From: an uncultured Lachnospiraceae bacterium
Lineage (GTDB): Bacteria; Bacillota; Clostridia; Lachnospirales; Lachnospiraceae
Reading direction: 5' to 3'
Assembly: GCA_910584845.1 (NCBI GenBank)
Contig: CAJUDH010000001.1
Coordinates: 62,001-126,000, forward strand
DNA: 64,000 nt
The position numbers and the translations under genes are program-made. Below the pieces are notes generated by a model. The model saw only the letters and a program-made list of their open reading frames with translations. It had not been told where the DNA came from and ran no database searches. Of this stretch, positions 47,787 to 58,100 are shown piece after piece; the stretch's first letter is position 1, and each line of letters opens with the position of its first letter.

Positions 47787-48908
47787 TTACAATGCGTACC
47801 TTTCATTTTTTTCAACCACAATCCTCACATCCTCAGGTGTGCCAATATAGGTTGTATTGGCACGGATGGTATCGCGGCTTTCCACAATGCAATTCTCAAT
47901 GACTGTATTATCGCCGATGTAAACGTCATTCAAAATAATGGAATTTCTAATCACGCAGTTGTTGCCCACATATGCCTTCTTAAACAGAATGGAATTCTCA
48001 ACCGTGCCATTGATGATACAGCCGCTGGAAATCAAGCTGTTTCTCACTGACGCGCCTGGATTGTACTTCGCCGGTGGCAAATCGTCCACCTTGGAATAAA
48101 TATCTGGATATTCTTTAAAGAAATAGTTGCGCACCTCCGGTTTCAAAAAGTCCATATTTGTCCGGTAATAAGAATCCACGGAAGCAATGTTGCTCCAATA
48201 AGTATCCATCTTATATGCGAATATCCTTTTCAGGTTCTTGTAGCGGACCAGGATGTCCCGTACAAAGTCTACCCGGTCCTCTGCAGCACACCGCTCGATC
48301 AGCTCAATCAGCTGGCGCCGCCGGATCACATAAATCCCGCAGGAGACCATGTTGGAAATGGCCATAACCGGCTTTTCCTCGAACTCCACGATCCGCCCGT
48401 CGCCATTGATGGACACGCCGCCGAAGCGGGTGGCGTCCTCGCCCCGGGGAAGTTCCTTGCACACCACGGTGATATCCGCCTTTTTCTCAATGTGGTACTC
48501 CAGCACCTTGTTGTAGTCCAATTTGTAAACGCCGTCGCCGGAAGCGATCACCACATAAGGTTCATGGCTGTTCTTCAAAAACGCCAGGTTCTGGTACAGC
48601 GCGTCTGCCGTCCCCCTGTACCAGTCGCTGTTTTCCGCTGTAATCGTAGGCGTAAACACGTACAGCCCGCCTTGTTTCCTACCAAAATCCCACCACTTAG
48701 AAGAGCTTAGGTGCTCGTTTAAAGAACGGGAATTGTACTGGGTAAATACTGCTACTTGCTGGATATGGGAATTGCTCATGTTGCTTAACACAAAATCAAT
48801 GCCGCGGAAGCTTCCGGCAACCGGCATGGCTGCTATAGCCCGCTTGTTTGACAACTCCCTCATCCTCTTGCTGTTTCCGCCCGCCAAGACAATACCAATC
48901 GCCCTCAT
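47787..48908 (-). CDS. glgD: GlgD, regulatory ADP-glucose pyrophosphorylase subunit
   Basis: 373 residues. Same fold as GlgC (NTP transferase plus left-handed beta helix), but the nucleotide loop is degenerate: VLAGGNSKRM instead of AGGQGSRLG, and the metal motif is ASGDGVYKLD rather than LSGDHIYKMD. In Bacillus and Clostridia GlgD is a non-catalytic or weakly active subunit that modulates GlgC. It overlaps glgC as ATGA and precedes spoVG. Confidence 0.92.
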   Translation of the reverse strand: MRAIGIVLAGGNSKRMRELSNKRAIAAMPVAGSFRGIDFVLSNMSNSHIQQVAVFTQYNSRSLNEHLSSSKWWDFGRKQGGLYVFTPTITAENSDWYRGTADALYQNLAFLKNSHEPYVVIASGDGVYKLDYNKVLEYHIEKKADITVVCKELPRGEDATRFGGVSINGDGRIVEFEEKPVMAISNMVSCGIYVIRRRQLIELIERCAAEDRVDFVRDILVRYKNLKRIFAYKMDTYWSNIASVDSYYRTNMDFLKPEVRNYFFKEYPDIYSKVDDLPPAKYNPGASVRNSLISSGCIINGTVENSILFKKAYVGNNCVIRNSIILNDVYIGDNTVIENCIVESRDTIRANTTYIGTPEDVRIVVEKNERYAL

Positions 48909-50179
48909 CGCACATCACCTGCCTTTATCACGGATTCTCCGCTTGCCAGAACCCCGGCCGGGTAATCCTCTTCGGCCGTGACGCCGGAAATCGCAGTGTT
49001 TTTTCCAACCTTTACATTATCCGGGATGACGCTGTGCTCCCCAATGGTGACAAGGTCGAACTGGTATACCTTGGGGTCATAACGGTTGGGCGCATACTCG
49101 CCAACGCCCAGCCAGGCCCCTGCCCCAATCACCGATTCCTCCGCCACAATGGCTTTCGTCACCTTTGCCCCCTCGCCAATTACGCAGTCCCTCATGATGA
49201 TGGAGTCCCGGACAACGGCGCCTGCCCGTATCACGACCCCGGCTCCAATCACAGAACTATGGACCTCTCCGAAAACTTCCGTGCCTTCACCGACAATGCT
49301 TTTGTCTATGACCGCGTTCTCCGCCACGTATTGGGGAGGGATAATGTCGCTTTTGGTATAAACCTTCCAATATTCTTCATACAAGTTAAACTCCGGAATG
49401 ATGTCGATAAGCTCCATGTTAGCCTCCCAATAAGAGCCCAGGGTGCCCACGTCCTTCCAGTAGCCGTTATATTCATATGCAAAAATCCTTTTTCCGCCTT
49501 CATGGCAGTAAGGGATCACGTGCTTGCCAAAATCGCAGCCCGGTTCACGGGACAAACGGATCAAGGCTTCCCTTAGTACCGGCCAGCTAAATATGTAGAT
49601 GCCCATAGAAGCCAAATTGCCCTTTGGGTTGGCCGGTTTTTCTTCAAATTCGGTAATGCGCCCGGATTCATCCGTAACCACAATGCCAAAACGGCCTGCC
49701 TCCTCAATCGGCACCGGCATGGCGGCAATGGTGACATCTGCATGATTTGCCTTGTGGTATTCTAGCATTACCTCATAATCCATTTTATAAATATGGTCGC
49801 CAGATAAGATTAGTACATAGTCCGGATGGTAGGTTTCCATAAACTCCAGGTTCTGAAATATCGCGTTGGCCGTCCCTGTGTACCAGTCGCTGCCCACACT
49901 CTTTTCATAGGGCGGTAAAATGGTAACCCCGCCCACATTGCGGTCCAAATCCCAGGGAATGCCAATCCCTATATGGGTATTCAGCCGAAGCGGCTGGTAT
50001 TGGGTCAATACCCCCACCGTGTCTACGCCTGAATTAATGCAATTGCTCAAAGGAAAGTCGATAATCCGGTACTTCCCTCCAAAGGATACCGCCGGTTTTG
50101 CCACCTTTTGGGTTAATACGCCAAGGCGGCTGCCTTGGCCTCCGGCCAAAAGCATGGCAATCATTTCTTTCTTAATCAC
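48905..50179 (-). CDS. glgC: GlgC, catalytic ADP-glucose pyrophosphorylase
   Basis: 424 residues: MIKKEMIAMLLAGGQGSRLGVLT (substrate loop), PAVSFGGKYRIIDFPLSNC, LSGDHIYKMDYEVML, ITEFEEKPANPKGNLASMGIY, then a left-handed beta helix (about 290-405). Makes ADP-glucose for glycogen synthesis. Start GTG at 50179 has GGGGTGAT just upstream; an internal ATG (50164) is possible. First gene of glgC-glgD-spoVG. Confidence 0.94.
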   Translation of the reverse strand: MIKKEMIAMLLAGGQGSRLGVLTQKVAKPAVSFGGKYRIIDFPLSNCINSGVDTVGVLTQYQPLRLNTHIGIGIPWDLDRNVGGVTILPPYEKSVGSDWYTGTANAIFQNLEFMETYHPDYVLILSGDHIYKMDYEVMLEYHKANHADVTIAAMPVPIEEAGRFGIVVTDESGRITEFEEKPANPKGNLASMGIYIFSWPVLREALIRLSREPGCDFGKHVIPYCHEGGKRIFAYEYNGYWKDVGTLGSYWEANMELIDIIPEFNLYEEYWKVYTKSDIIPPQYVAENAVIDKSIVGEGTEVFGEVHSSVIGAGVVIRAGAVVRDSIIMRDCVIGEGAKVTKAIVAEESVIGAGAWLGVGEYAPNRYDPKVYQFDLVTIGEHSVIPDNVKVGKNTAISGVTAEEDYPAGVLASGESVIKAGDVR

Positions 50180-50337
50180 GCTATCACCCCGCTGTTAAAT
50201 TTTTCTACGCAGCGCTGCTGGGTTTTGCTTTGTCTGTTATGTGAGTTTATGTTGAGTCCGAAAACCTCGCCGAATCTTCCTAGTACCGTATACCGGCTCC
50301 GCTTGTGGAAAATATCCGCACTGCTTATTACATTTTC

Positions 50338-50366
50338 ATTATAACATACATTTCTAAAATAGTGAA
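50338..50366 (-). promoter_or_regulatory. Promoter of glgC
   Basis: Minus strand: TTCACT (50366-50361), 17 bases ending TGT, TATAAT (50343-50338). Leader of about 150 nt. It is divergent from the asnS promoter, about 90 bp apart. Confidence 0.6.
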
Positions 50367-50451
50367 TAAATTTTATAATAATCTTTGTGTTTTTCGTGCA
50401 TTTTCCGACATTTTTTATAGGATTTCGTTTTTTTATATTTTTCGCTTCCCC
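50367..50451. other. AT-rich divergent region between glgC and asnS promoters
   Basis: 85 AT-rich bases between the two divergent promoters, no gene, no clear operator. Confidence 0.5.
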
Positions 50452-50480
50452 TTGAATCCTTATGCAAAATAAAGTATAAT
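50452..50480 (+). promoter_or_regulatory. Promoter of asnS
   Basis: TTGAAT (50452-50457), 17 bases, TATAAT (50475-50480). Start near 50487; leader of about 148 nt. Confidence 0.75.
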
Positions 50481-50486
50481 GCCCCT

Positions 50487-50634
50487 ATAGTATGTTTTAA
50501 AATGCTTTTTGGGAAGTTAGGCGTAAATCCCCCTGCGCAGCAGTTCAATAAGCTTTCCGGGACGCTTTAAAACCCGGGCGGCTCAAAGCGGGGAAGCGGC
50601 TGGCAAAACCATCAAAATAAAAAGGAGAACGATT
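50487..50634 (+). other. Structured-looking leader of asnS
   Basis: The 148-base leader contains GGGAAG (50511-50516), GGCGTAAATCC and GCGCAGCAG, reminiscent of part of a cobalamin-riboswitch core but without its 5' part, and CCGGG/CCCGG hairpin material (50555-50580). It has no T-box (GGTGGNACCGCG) for an Asn tRNA. A regulatory RNA is possible but unproven. Confidence 0.25.
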
Positions 50635-52026
50635 ATGAATCTGGTTACCGTAAGAGAATTATACAAAAACAGGGGGCGCTATCTGGACCAGGAGGTTTCC
50701 ATAGGGGGTTGGGTGCGCAGTATCCGCGACTCCAAATCCTTTGGCTTCATCGTAGTCAGCGACGGTAGCTACTTTGAACCCTTACAGGTCGTCTACCATG
50801 ACACATTAAGCAATTTTGGCGAAATCAGCAAACTCAACGTAGGGGCCGCCATCCTGGTCAAAGGCACCCTGGTGGCTACGCCGCAGGCCAAACAGCCTTT
50901 TGAGGTCCAGGCCGCCCAAGTCACGGTAGAAGGCGCTTCCGCCCCTGACTACCCCCTGCAGAAAAAGCGCCACTCCATGGAATACCTGCGCACTATCACC
51001 CATCTGCGGGCACGGACCAACACGTTCCAGGCCGTGTTCCGGGTGCGTTCCCTCATTGCCTACGCCATCCACCAGTTTTTCCAGGAACGGGATTTTGTCT
51101 ATGTGCACACCCCGCTGATCACAGGCAGCGATTGTGAAGGCGCAGGGGAAATGTTCCAGGTAACCACCCTGGACCTGGCGGCCCCCCCTAAAAACCCGGA
51201 CGGCTCCATCGACTATTCCCTGGACTTTTTCGGGAAAACCACCAACCTGACTGTCAGCGGCCAGCTCAATGTGGAAACATACGCCATGGCTTTCCGCAAC
51301 GTATATACCTTCGGCCCCACGTTCCGGGCGGAAAACTCCAATACCACCCGCCATGCGGCCGAATTTTGGATGATCGAGCCGGAGATCGCATTTGCCGACC
51401 TGGAAGACGACATGGCCTTGGCAGAGGACATGCTCAAGCATATTATCCGTTATGTGCTGGAACATGCCCCGGAGGAGATGGCTTTCTTCAACAGTTTCAT
51501 TGACAAAGGCCTTTTGGAGCGTTTAAACGGCGTGCTCCATTCCCAATTTGCCCATGTCACTTATACCGAAGCCATAGGGCTCCTGGAAAAAAACAATAGC
51601 CAATTTGACTATAAAGTGTCCTGGGGCTGCGACCTGCAGACAGAACATGAGCGTTACCTGACCGAACAAGTCTTTAAACGTCCGGTTTTCGTTACCGACT
51701 ACCCCAAGGAAATCAAAGCTTTTTATATGAAGCTGAACCCGGACAACCGGACTGTGGCCGCCATGGACTGCCTGGTCCCCGGCATCGGGGAAATCATCGG
51801 AGGAAGCCAGAGGGAAGACGATTATGGCAAGCTGCTGGCCCGTATGCGGGAAATGGGCCTGAATGAGGAGGAGTACGGCTTCTATCTGGACCTGCGCAAA
51901 TATGGCTCCAACCGCCACGCCGGCTTTGGCTTAGGCTTTGAACGCTGCGTCATGTACCTGACCGGCATGGGCAATATCCGCGACGTAATCCCCTTCCCGC
52001 GGACGGTAAACAACTGCGAATTATAA
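50635..52026 (+). CDS. asnS: Asparaginyl-tRNA synthetase
   Basis: 463 residues, complete class II synthetase: OB-fold anticodon domain (about 20-100), motif 1 (LRARTNTFQAVFRVRSL near 122-138), motif 2 (FRAENSNTTRHAAEFWMIEPE), motif 3 GFGLGFERCVMYL. Charges tRNA-Asn. AAAAGGAG precedes the ATG. The YhaO/YhaN-like pair starts 10 bases later, so read-through is likely. Confidence 0.95.
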   Translation: MNLVTVRELYKNRGRYLDQEVSIGGWVRSIRDSKSFGFIVVSDGSYFEPLQVVYHDTLSNFGEISKLNVGAAILVKGTLVATPQAKQPFEVQAAQVTVEGASAPDYPLQKKRHSMEYLRTITHLRARTNTFQAVFRVRSLIAYAIHQFFQERDFVYVHTPLITGSDCEGAGEMFQVTTLDLAAPPKNPDGSIDYSLDFFGKTTNLTVSGQLNVETYAMAFRNVYTFGPTFRAENSNTTRHAAEFWMIEPEIAFADLEDDMALAEDMLKHIIRYVLEHAPEEMAFFNSFIDKGLLERLNGVLHSQFAHVTYTEAIGLLEKNNSQFDYKVSWGCDLQTEHERYLTEQVFKRPVFVTDYPKEIKAFYMKLNPDNRTVAAMDCLVPGIGEIIGGSQREDDYGKLLARMREMGLNEEEYGFYLDLRKYGSNRHAGFGLGFERCVMYLTGMGNIRDVIPFPRTVNNCEL

Positions 52027-52036
52027 GGAGACTTTC

Positions 52037-53107
52037 ATGAAATTCATCCACACCGCCGACATCCACTGGGGCATGAACCCTGACCGCGACAAGCCCTGGA
52101 GCCGCGACCGGGCCCAGGCTATCAAAGACACCTTTGCGGAAGCCGTCCGCCAGGCCAAAGCCCGGGACGTGGATTTTCTTTTTATCGCCGGCGATTTGTT
52201 CCACCGCCAGCCTTTGTTGCGGGACCTGAAAGAATTGAATTACCTTTTCTCCACCATCCCCGGCGTCCAGGTAGTGGTCATCTCCGGCAACCATGACCGG
52301 ATCCGCCCCAACTCCGCTTTAAAAAGTTTCCAATGGCGCCCCAACGTAACCTGGATCATGGAAGAAAAGCTGACCACGGTGGTTTACGAAGAAAAAAATG
52401 TGGACGTAACCGGTTTCAGCTACCACACGGCGGAAATCCGGGAGGAGCGCCTGTCGGGCATCCGCCCCCCGGACGCGCCCCGGATCCATATTTTGCTGGC
52501 CCACGGCGGTGACGACACCCATCTGCCTATCAACAAAAATAAGCTGTCCCAATCCGGTTTTTCCTATGCGGCCCTGGGCCACATCCACAAACCGGAAATC
52601 GGGGCGGATAACCGGTATGCCTACCCCGGTTCTTTGGAACCTCTTGACAAGACGGAAACCGGCCGCCATGGAATTATCTTAGGGGAGGCCGACCCTTCCA
52701 CCGGCCAGGTCACCCGCCTGGAATTCCTGCCTTTGTCCCAGGCCCGTTATATCCCGCTGATCGTCCATGTGACCACCGCCACTACCAACGGGGAGCTAAG
52801 CGCCCGCATTATGGACGAAATCAACAAACGGGGCAGCGAACACATTTACCGTTTCCGCATCCGGGGCAAACGGGACCCCGATATTACCTTTGACCTTAGC
52901 CCCTTGGCACAGCGGATGCAAATCATTGAACTGATTGACGAGTCGGAGCCTCAGTACGATTTCAGCCGCCTGTTTGCCCAGCATCCAGGGGACATGATCG
53001 GCTTTTATATCCGCGCCCTTCAAAAAGACGAGATGAGCCAGATAGAAAAAAAGGCCCTCTACTATGGTATCGACGCGCTGCTCTCCACCATGGACGAGCG
53101 GACATGA
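52037..53107 (+). CDS. SbcD/YhaO-like exonuclease subunit
   Basis: 356 residues, calcineurin-like phosphoesterase: MKFIHTADIHWGM, IAGDLFH (metal site), VVVISGNHDR, HILLAHGGDD, GFSYAALGHIHKP. Matches the YhaO/SbcD subunit of a DNA double-strand-break nuclease. Followed 60 bases on by its YhaN/SbcC-like partner. AAGGAGAC precedes the ATG. End processing of broken DNA is the known role. Confidence 0.9.
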   Translation: MKFIHTADIHWGMNPDRDKPWSRDRAQAIKDTFAEAVRQAKARDVDFLFIAGDLFHRQPLLRDLKELNYLFSTIPGVQVVVISGNHDRIRPNSALKSFQWRPNVTWIMEEKLTTVVYEEKNVDVTGFSYHTAEIREERLSGIRPPDAPRIHILLAHGGDDTHLPINKNKLSQSGFSYAALGHIHKPEIGADNRYAYPGSLEPLDKTETGRHGIILGEADPSTGQVTRLEFLPLSQARYIPLIVHVTTATTNGELSARIMDEINKRGSEHIYRFRIRGKRDPDITFDLSPLAQRMQIIELIDESEPQYDFSRLFAQHPGDMIGFYIRALQKDEMSQIEKKALYYGIDALLSTMDERT

Positions 53108-53167
53108 CAGCCATGGCAAAAGGTTCAAAAGAATGGGATTGTTATCTGGCAAAGAATGGAGGAAAGG

Positions 53168-55081
53168 ATGAAATTACTGGATTTACACATAGATGGATTT
53201 GGTAAATTCCACAATCGGGACGTGAGTTTTTCCGACGGCTTAAATATTATATACGGCAAAAACGAAGCCGGCAAATCCACCATCCACAGCTTTGTCCGCT
53301 GTATGCTGTTTGGCCTGGAGCGGGGGCGGGGGCGGGCCTCGAAAAACGATACTTACTCCCATTACGAGCCGTGGGACAACAAAGCGGTGTATGGGGGGCG
53401 GATGCGGGTGGAGCAGGAAGGCTTTGTATACCGGATTGAACGCAATTTTCAAAAAAACAGCAAGTCCCTGGCTATAATCAATGAAACCTTGGGCAAGCAG
53501 GTAGAGCCCTCCAAGGCATTCCTGGACCAGCTTCTGTGTGGTTTAAGCGAAACCACCTATGCCAACACCATCAGCATCGGCCAGCTAAAAAGCGTTACGG
53601 ATAGCGGCATGGTTTCCGAACTGCGCAACTTCATCGCCAACATGAATACCACCGGGAATATGTCCCTGAACGTTACCAGGGCCACTTCCCACCTAAGGAA
53701 CCGCCGGAAAGATTTCGACCGGCTTTTGAACCCGGATGCCGCCAAAAATTATACGGCCTTGTTGGGGGAAATCCGCAGCCTGGAGCAGGACATTGCCGCA
53801 CCGGAATACGAAAACCTGCTGCTTCCTTATCAGAATAAAAGGGCGGAAGCCCAAAACCAGATCGCCCAAAAGCAAGAAGAACGGGGCAGGCTCCTGCAAA
53901 AAATCGCCGCGGGCCGCCAGGCCCTGGACGCCGCACAATTTACCGACGAAGATTCTGTAGCCAAATACCGGGACGACACCAAAAACACCTATGATTTTTA
54001 CCAGGCGGCCAAAAGCGCCTGCCAGAAAAAATCCCGCCCGGTATTGGCGGCAATGTCCCTGGCCTGGTCCTTATTGCTGGGCGCCGTTGCCATAGCCATG
54101 GCGGTGCAGCAATACCGGCACGCTTCGGCTATGGCACGCTTTTTGCCTTCCCCCCAAAGCGGTCCCGGCGTCGCCGCTGCTTTATCCCAAGCCGATTATA
54201 CGTTGCCGCTGGTTATCCTTTGCGGGATCCTCTCCCTCCTGTTTGCGGCAGTAGGGGCATTGTTGATTTTTGCCGGAAAACGTGGCCGGAAAGACTTGGC
54301 TTACACCGGCAAATTGTTGCAGGAAGTCTTTTCCCGCCACCTAGGCGACGGCGCCATCACCGACAACGCCTTGGAAGCCTTCCTTGGGCGGATGGAGGAA
54401 TACATCCGTTTAAGCCAGGTAATGGCCCGCTCCCATGCCTCCCTGGACAAACAGGCAAAGGAAATCGACGCCCTCAAAGAACAGGTTGCTGCCCATGATG
54501 AAGCCATTTCCCGTCAGCAAAAAAGCCAGTGGGAACTGGAAAAAAAATTGGACCGCCTTGCCCAATACAAAGATCAGGTAGAAGCCCTGAAACAGGTTTT
54601 GGAGGAAAACGACCGGATCCGGGAAGAAATTGCCGCCATTGACTTGGCGCTGGATACCATGACCGAACTGTCTTCCAGCATCCGCGGATCTTTTGGCCTC
54701 TATCTGAATAAAACTGCTTCTGACATGATCGGCGAGATTACCGGCGGTGTTTATGACAGCCTAAGCGTGGACGAAAACCTGAACCTGTTTATGAATACCC
54801 GCACCAAACTGGTGCCCGTGGGCCAAATCAGCAGCGGCGCCATGGATCAGGTCTATCTGGCTTTGCGCCTGGCCGCCGCCAAGCTGGTGCAATCCGGCCA
54901 CGACCAGATGCCCCTGATCTTTGACGACAGTTTTGTACAATACGATGACGACCGGCTGCGGGCAACGCTAAAATGGCTCTCCCAGTCTTACAGCGACCAG
55001 ATCATTTTATTTACCTGCCATCAGCGGGAAGCCCAAATGATGACAGCCAACCAGATCCCCTACCATATGATTACCATTTAA
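53168..55081 (+). CDS. YhaN/SbcC-like SMC-type ATPase
   Basis: 637 residues. Walker A KNEAGKST (near 33-40), a long coiled coil interrupted by two membrane-like hydrophobic stretches (AWSLLLGAVAIAMAV and LPLVILCGILSLLFAAVGALL, about 300-370), C-terminal signature LGQISSGAMDQVYLALRLA and Walker B PLIFDDSFVQYDD. This is the YhaN form of SbcC, usually with such hydrophobic segments. The start at 53168 has GGAGGAAAGG; a longer start at 53156 is less likely. Partner of the preceding gene. Confidence 0.88.
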   Translation: MKLLDLHIDGFGKFHNRDVSFSDGLNIIYGKNEAGKSTIHSFVRCMLFGLERGRGRASKNDTYSHYEPWDNKAVYGGRMRVEQEGFVYRIERNFQKNSKSLAIINETLGKQVEPSKAFLDQLLCGLSETTYANTISIGQLKSVTDSGMVSELRNFIANMNTTGNMSLNVTRATSHLRNRRKDFDRLLNPDAAKNYTALLGEIRSLEQDIAAPEYENLLLPYQNKRAEAQNQIAQKQEERGRLLQKIAAGRQALDAAQFTDEDSVAKYRDDTKNTYDFYQAAKSACQKKSRPVLAAMSLAWSLLLGAVAIAMAVQQYRHASAMARFLPSPQSGPGVAAALSQADYTLPLVILCGILSLLFAAVGALLIFAGKRGRKDLAYTGKLLQEVFSRHLGDGAITDNALEAFLGRMEEYIRLSQVMARSHASLDKQAKEIDALKEQVAAHDEAISRQQKSQWELEKKLDRLAQYKDQVEALKQVLEENDRIREEIAAIDLALDTMTELSSSIRGSFGLYLNKTASDMIGEITGGVYDSLSVDENLNLFMNTRTKLVPVGQISSGAMDQVYLALRLAAAKLVQSGHDQMPLIFDDSFVQYDDDRLRATLKWLSQSYSDQIILFTCHQREAQMMTANQIPYHMITI

Positions 55082-55135
55082 AAAACCCCTGATGGGGAAG
55101 CGGCAAGAGCCTTTGCTTCCTTCATCAGGGGTTTT
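55082..55135 (+). terminator. Terminator of the SbcDC-like operon
   Basis: AAAACCCCTGATG (55082-55094) pairs with CATCAGGGGTTTT (55123-55135), with an inner GAAGC/GCTTC. A- and T-runs on both sides suggest it also works for the convergent glycosyltransferase gene on the minus strand. Confidence 0.8.
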
Positions 55136-55168
55136 AAAGCCCGATCCCTTGGGGCGGGCATACGCGTT

Positions 55169-58100
55169 TTAGAAATCCTCCTCAATGCGCCTCCATGCCG
55201 CTTCCACGCTAAAGTGGGCCCGCACGTAAGCCTGGGTCCGCCGGCACAAATCCCTGCAGGCGCCACAGTCCTGATACAGCCCTACTACCGCGTCTGCAAA
55301 TGTCTCCGCCTCATCCTCTACCAGCAGCACATCCTCTACTTGAGGGATCCCCTCTGCCCCAATAGCTGTGGTGACAATAGGCGCCCCATAATAGATGGCT
55401 TCCACCACTTTCCCTTTTACGCCGGCCCCGTACCGGAGCGGGACCACCACAACCCTGCATTCCCCGTACAGCCGCGACAGTTCCTCTTCCGGCACAAACC
55501 CTTTCACCACAATCCCGTTCCCCGGCTGCTCCAACGCCTGAATTTCTTCTGTGACTTTAGAACCTACCACAATAAATTCCGGCGGCACGGCGCCGGATGC
55601 CTCCATTTTCCGGCGGACATGGGGGTAGACTTCCCTGGCAAACCACAGGACTGCATCCGCATTGGGCGGATGGGCAAACCCCCCTACAAACAGCAGGCCC
55701 TCCCGGAGGGAAAAGTCTTCCTGGATATGGGAAAGGAATTGGTCAAACACATATGCCGTAATGTCCTTCACCGCAATGGCCGGGTCAATGGCTTTGATGG
55801 CGTCCCTCTCCACATATGACGGGTAATAGGACACCGCGGCCTTTTCCATCAAAGACAGTTCCACCGCCTTCCAATACTCGGCGTCTTCCTTTTTCTTAGG
55901 ATCCCCTGTCAGTTCATACTCCCGCCCCTCCCGCAGGAAATGGAGGTCATGCCCATAATATATGATTTTAATATCCGTGTTGTCCAAGATATAATCCACA
56001 TATTTGGAAGCGATATGGGGGCGGTTCAAATAAGCTACGGCAATGTCATCCCCATGGTCCCGCAGCCAGCCCCAAATCTTCGTCTGATATTCTGCCCCGT
56101 ATAAAACCTCAATGCCCATCTGCTGCAGCGTAGTGGAATATGGCTCCTCATGCTGGAAATTATCCCCCAAAAATTTTACCACATAGCCTTTTTCCAAAAA
56201 CATTTTCAAATACTGGAACGTGGTCTTAGAACCGGCATCCTTATCGTACGTAGGCACATAATGGTCTACCACCAGGATAATCTTTTTCCCCATGCTGCGC
56301 TCCCGGGCCCGGAAAGGGTCCGGGTTTCCATTGTTCAGGCACTGGCCGGCCAGCTCTGCCTTCCATTTCTCTTTCAGCTTCTCATTGTTGGCTATCTGGT
56401 AACGCTTAAGCCCTGTCCCCTCCACGTCCGTCCCATTGGAAACCCCCTCGAAATGGACCACCTTGGAAAGGGGTTGGTATACCACCCGGTAGCCGGCTTT
56501 GCGCACTGCAAAAGCCAGGTCAGAATCCTCGCAGTAAGCCGGCGCAAAGCGGTCGTCAAAACCGCCGACCTGCTCCCACAGCTGTTTCGGCAATAAAATA
56601 GCGGCCCCGGAAATGTAATCCACATCTTTTACATAATTGTATTCCGGCTTGTCCGGGTCATCCAGACGGCCGTAATTCCACCCGGAACCGTCGCTCCAGA
56701 TGATCCCCCCCGCCTCCTGCAGCCGCCCGTCCGGATATACCAGCTTGGAGCCCACCATGCCGATGGACGGGTCAGACTCAATCAAATCCACCAGGGTACG
56801 AAGCCACCCCTTTGTTACTTGGGTATCGTTGTTCAAAAACATTATATACTTGCCCCGGGCATGTTTCGCCGCCTGGTTGCAGTTGCGCAAAAACCCCTGG
56901 TTCTTCTCATTACGGCAAATAACCAGCCCTTCTGCATAGTCAGGCAGATGGGAGGTTGCATCGGTAGAAACATCGTCGGCAATCAAAACCTCATAGCTGA
57001 CGTCATTGGTAAATTCCTGGATGGACCAGAGGCAGGCATAGGTATAGCCCACCTGATTGTAAACCGGGACCACAATGGACACCTCGGGGGTTTCGGCATG
57101 GGCAAAATGAAGTTTGCCATGTTGAAGGTAAATATCCCCGATCTGAAAATCCCCGTCCCTTAAATTCCGCCCTTCTGCCGTGGCATACTTTTTAAAAGAG
57201 CGGAAAGGATGGAGGGCATATTCTTTTTTATATTTCAGGCGTTTCCTCTCCAGGGAATCCGGCGGATATTTTTTGTTGACCCAATCCCCCAGCTTCCGCC
57301 TCGCTTTGAAAAGCAAAGCCTCGTGGCGGTCCAGGTAAGCCAAGGTTTTGGCCATCTCCCCCGTTTCATGGCGTAAATCCTGGATTATCATTTCCAAATT
57401 GGCCACGTGGTTATTGGTAAGCCGCTGTACTTCCGTTATTTTATGGATGGCCACATCCTTTTCCTGGGCCAAAAGCTTCATCTGGGCAACCCTTTCCCGG
57501 GCCCGGGCCAAATCATTTTCTTTTTGGCGGATTTCCACCACCCCCAGGGAATGCACCATATAGTTGCCCAAATACCGCCGCTGGTTTTCTCCATGCACAT
57601 AATCCTGGAAACTGCTTTCCATCTTTTCATATACCTGCACCATCTTTGGCGTAATGCCAAAAGCAGCCATAACTTCGTCCAGCTGTACCTGCTTCATCAA
57701 GCTTCCGTACTGTTCGTAGAAATAAAAGAGGATACGGTATATTACAAAATGCTCCGGTATGGGGAAAGTGAAAACCCACTCATAATCCAGGCAATAGTCG
57801 CCGTCTTTTGTGGCCAGGATATTTTCCAGCAAAATATCAATATTTGAGACGGCCAAGGCCGTATCCCCTTCCAGCAGCTCCAGCTCCTGAGGGGGCACGC
57901 CCTCCCCAAACACCTGGAGGAATTGGCCTGTCTGCCGAAACGGGGCCCTTCCTTCCGGCTCCATAGCATAAATCCTATCTATGGCAATGGCAAGGATGTC
58001 CAATGGCATCTTCCCGCCATTGAGTTCCTCCCCCAGCCTTTCGGCCCAAGTGCACCCTACCAGATAAGGAAAGATTACCTTCTTTTTATCTTCCTGGTAA

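Noticed and set aside
50511..50560. Full cobalamin riboswitch
   Set aside because: Only part of the core is reminiscent; the initial and final conserved segments are missing, so it is listed only as a weak finding.
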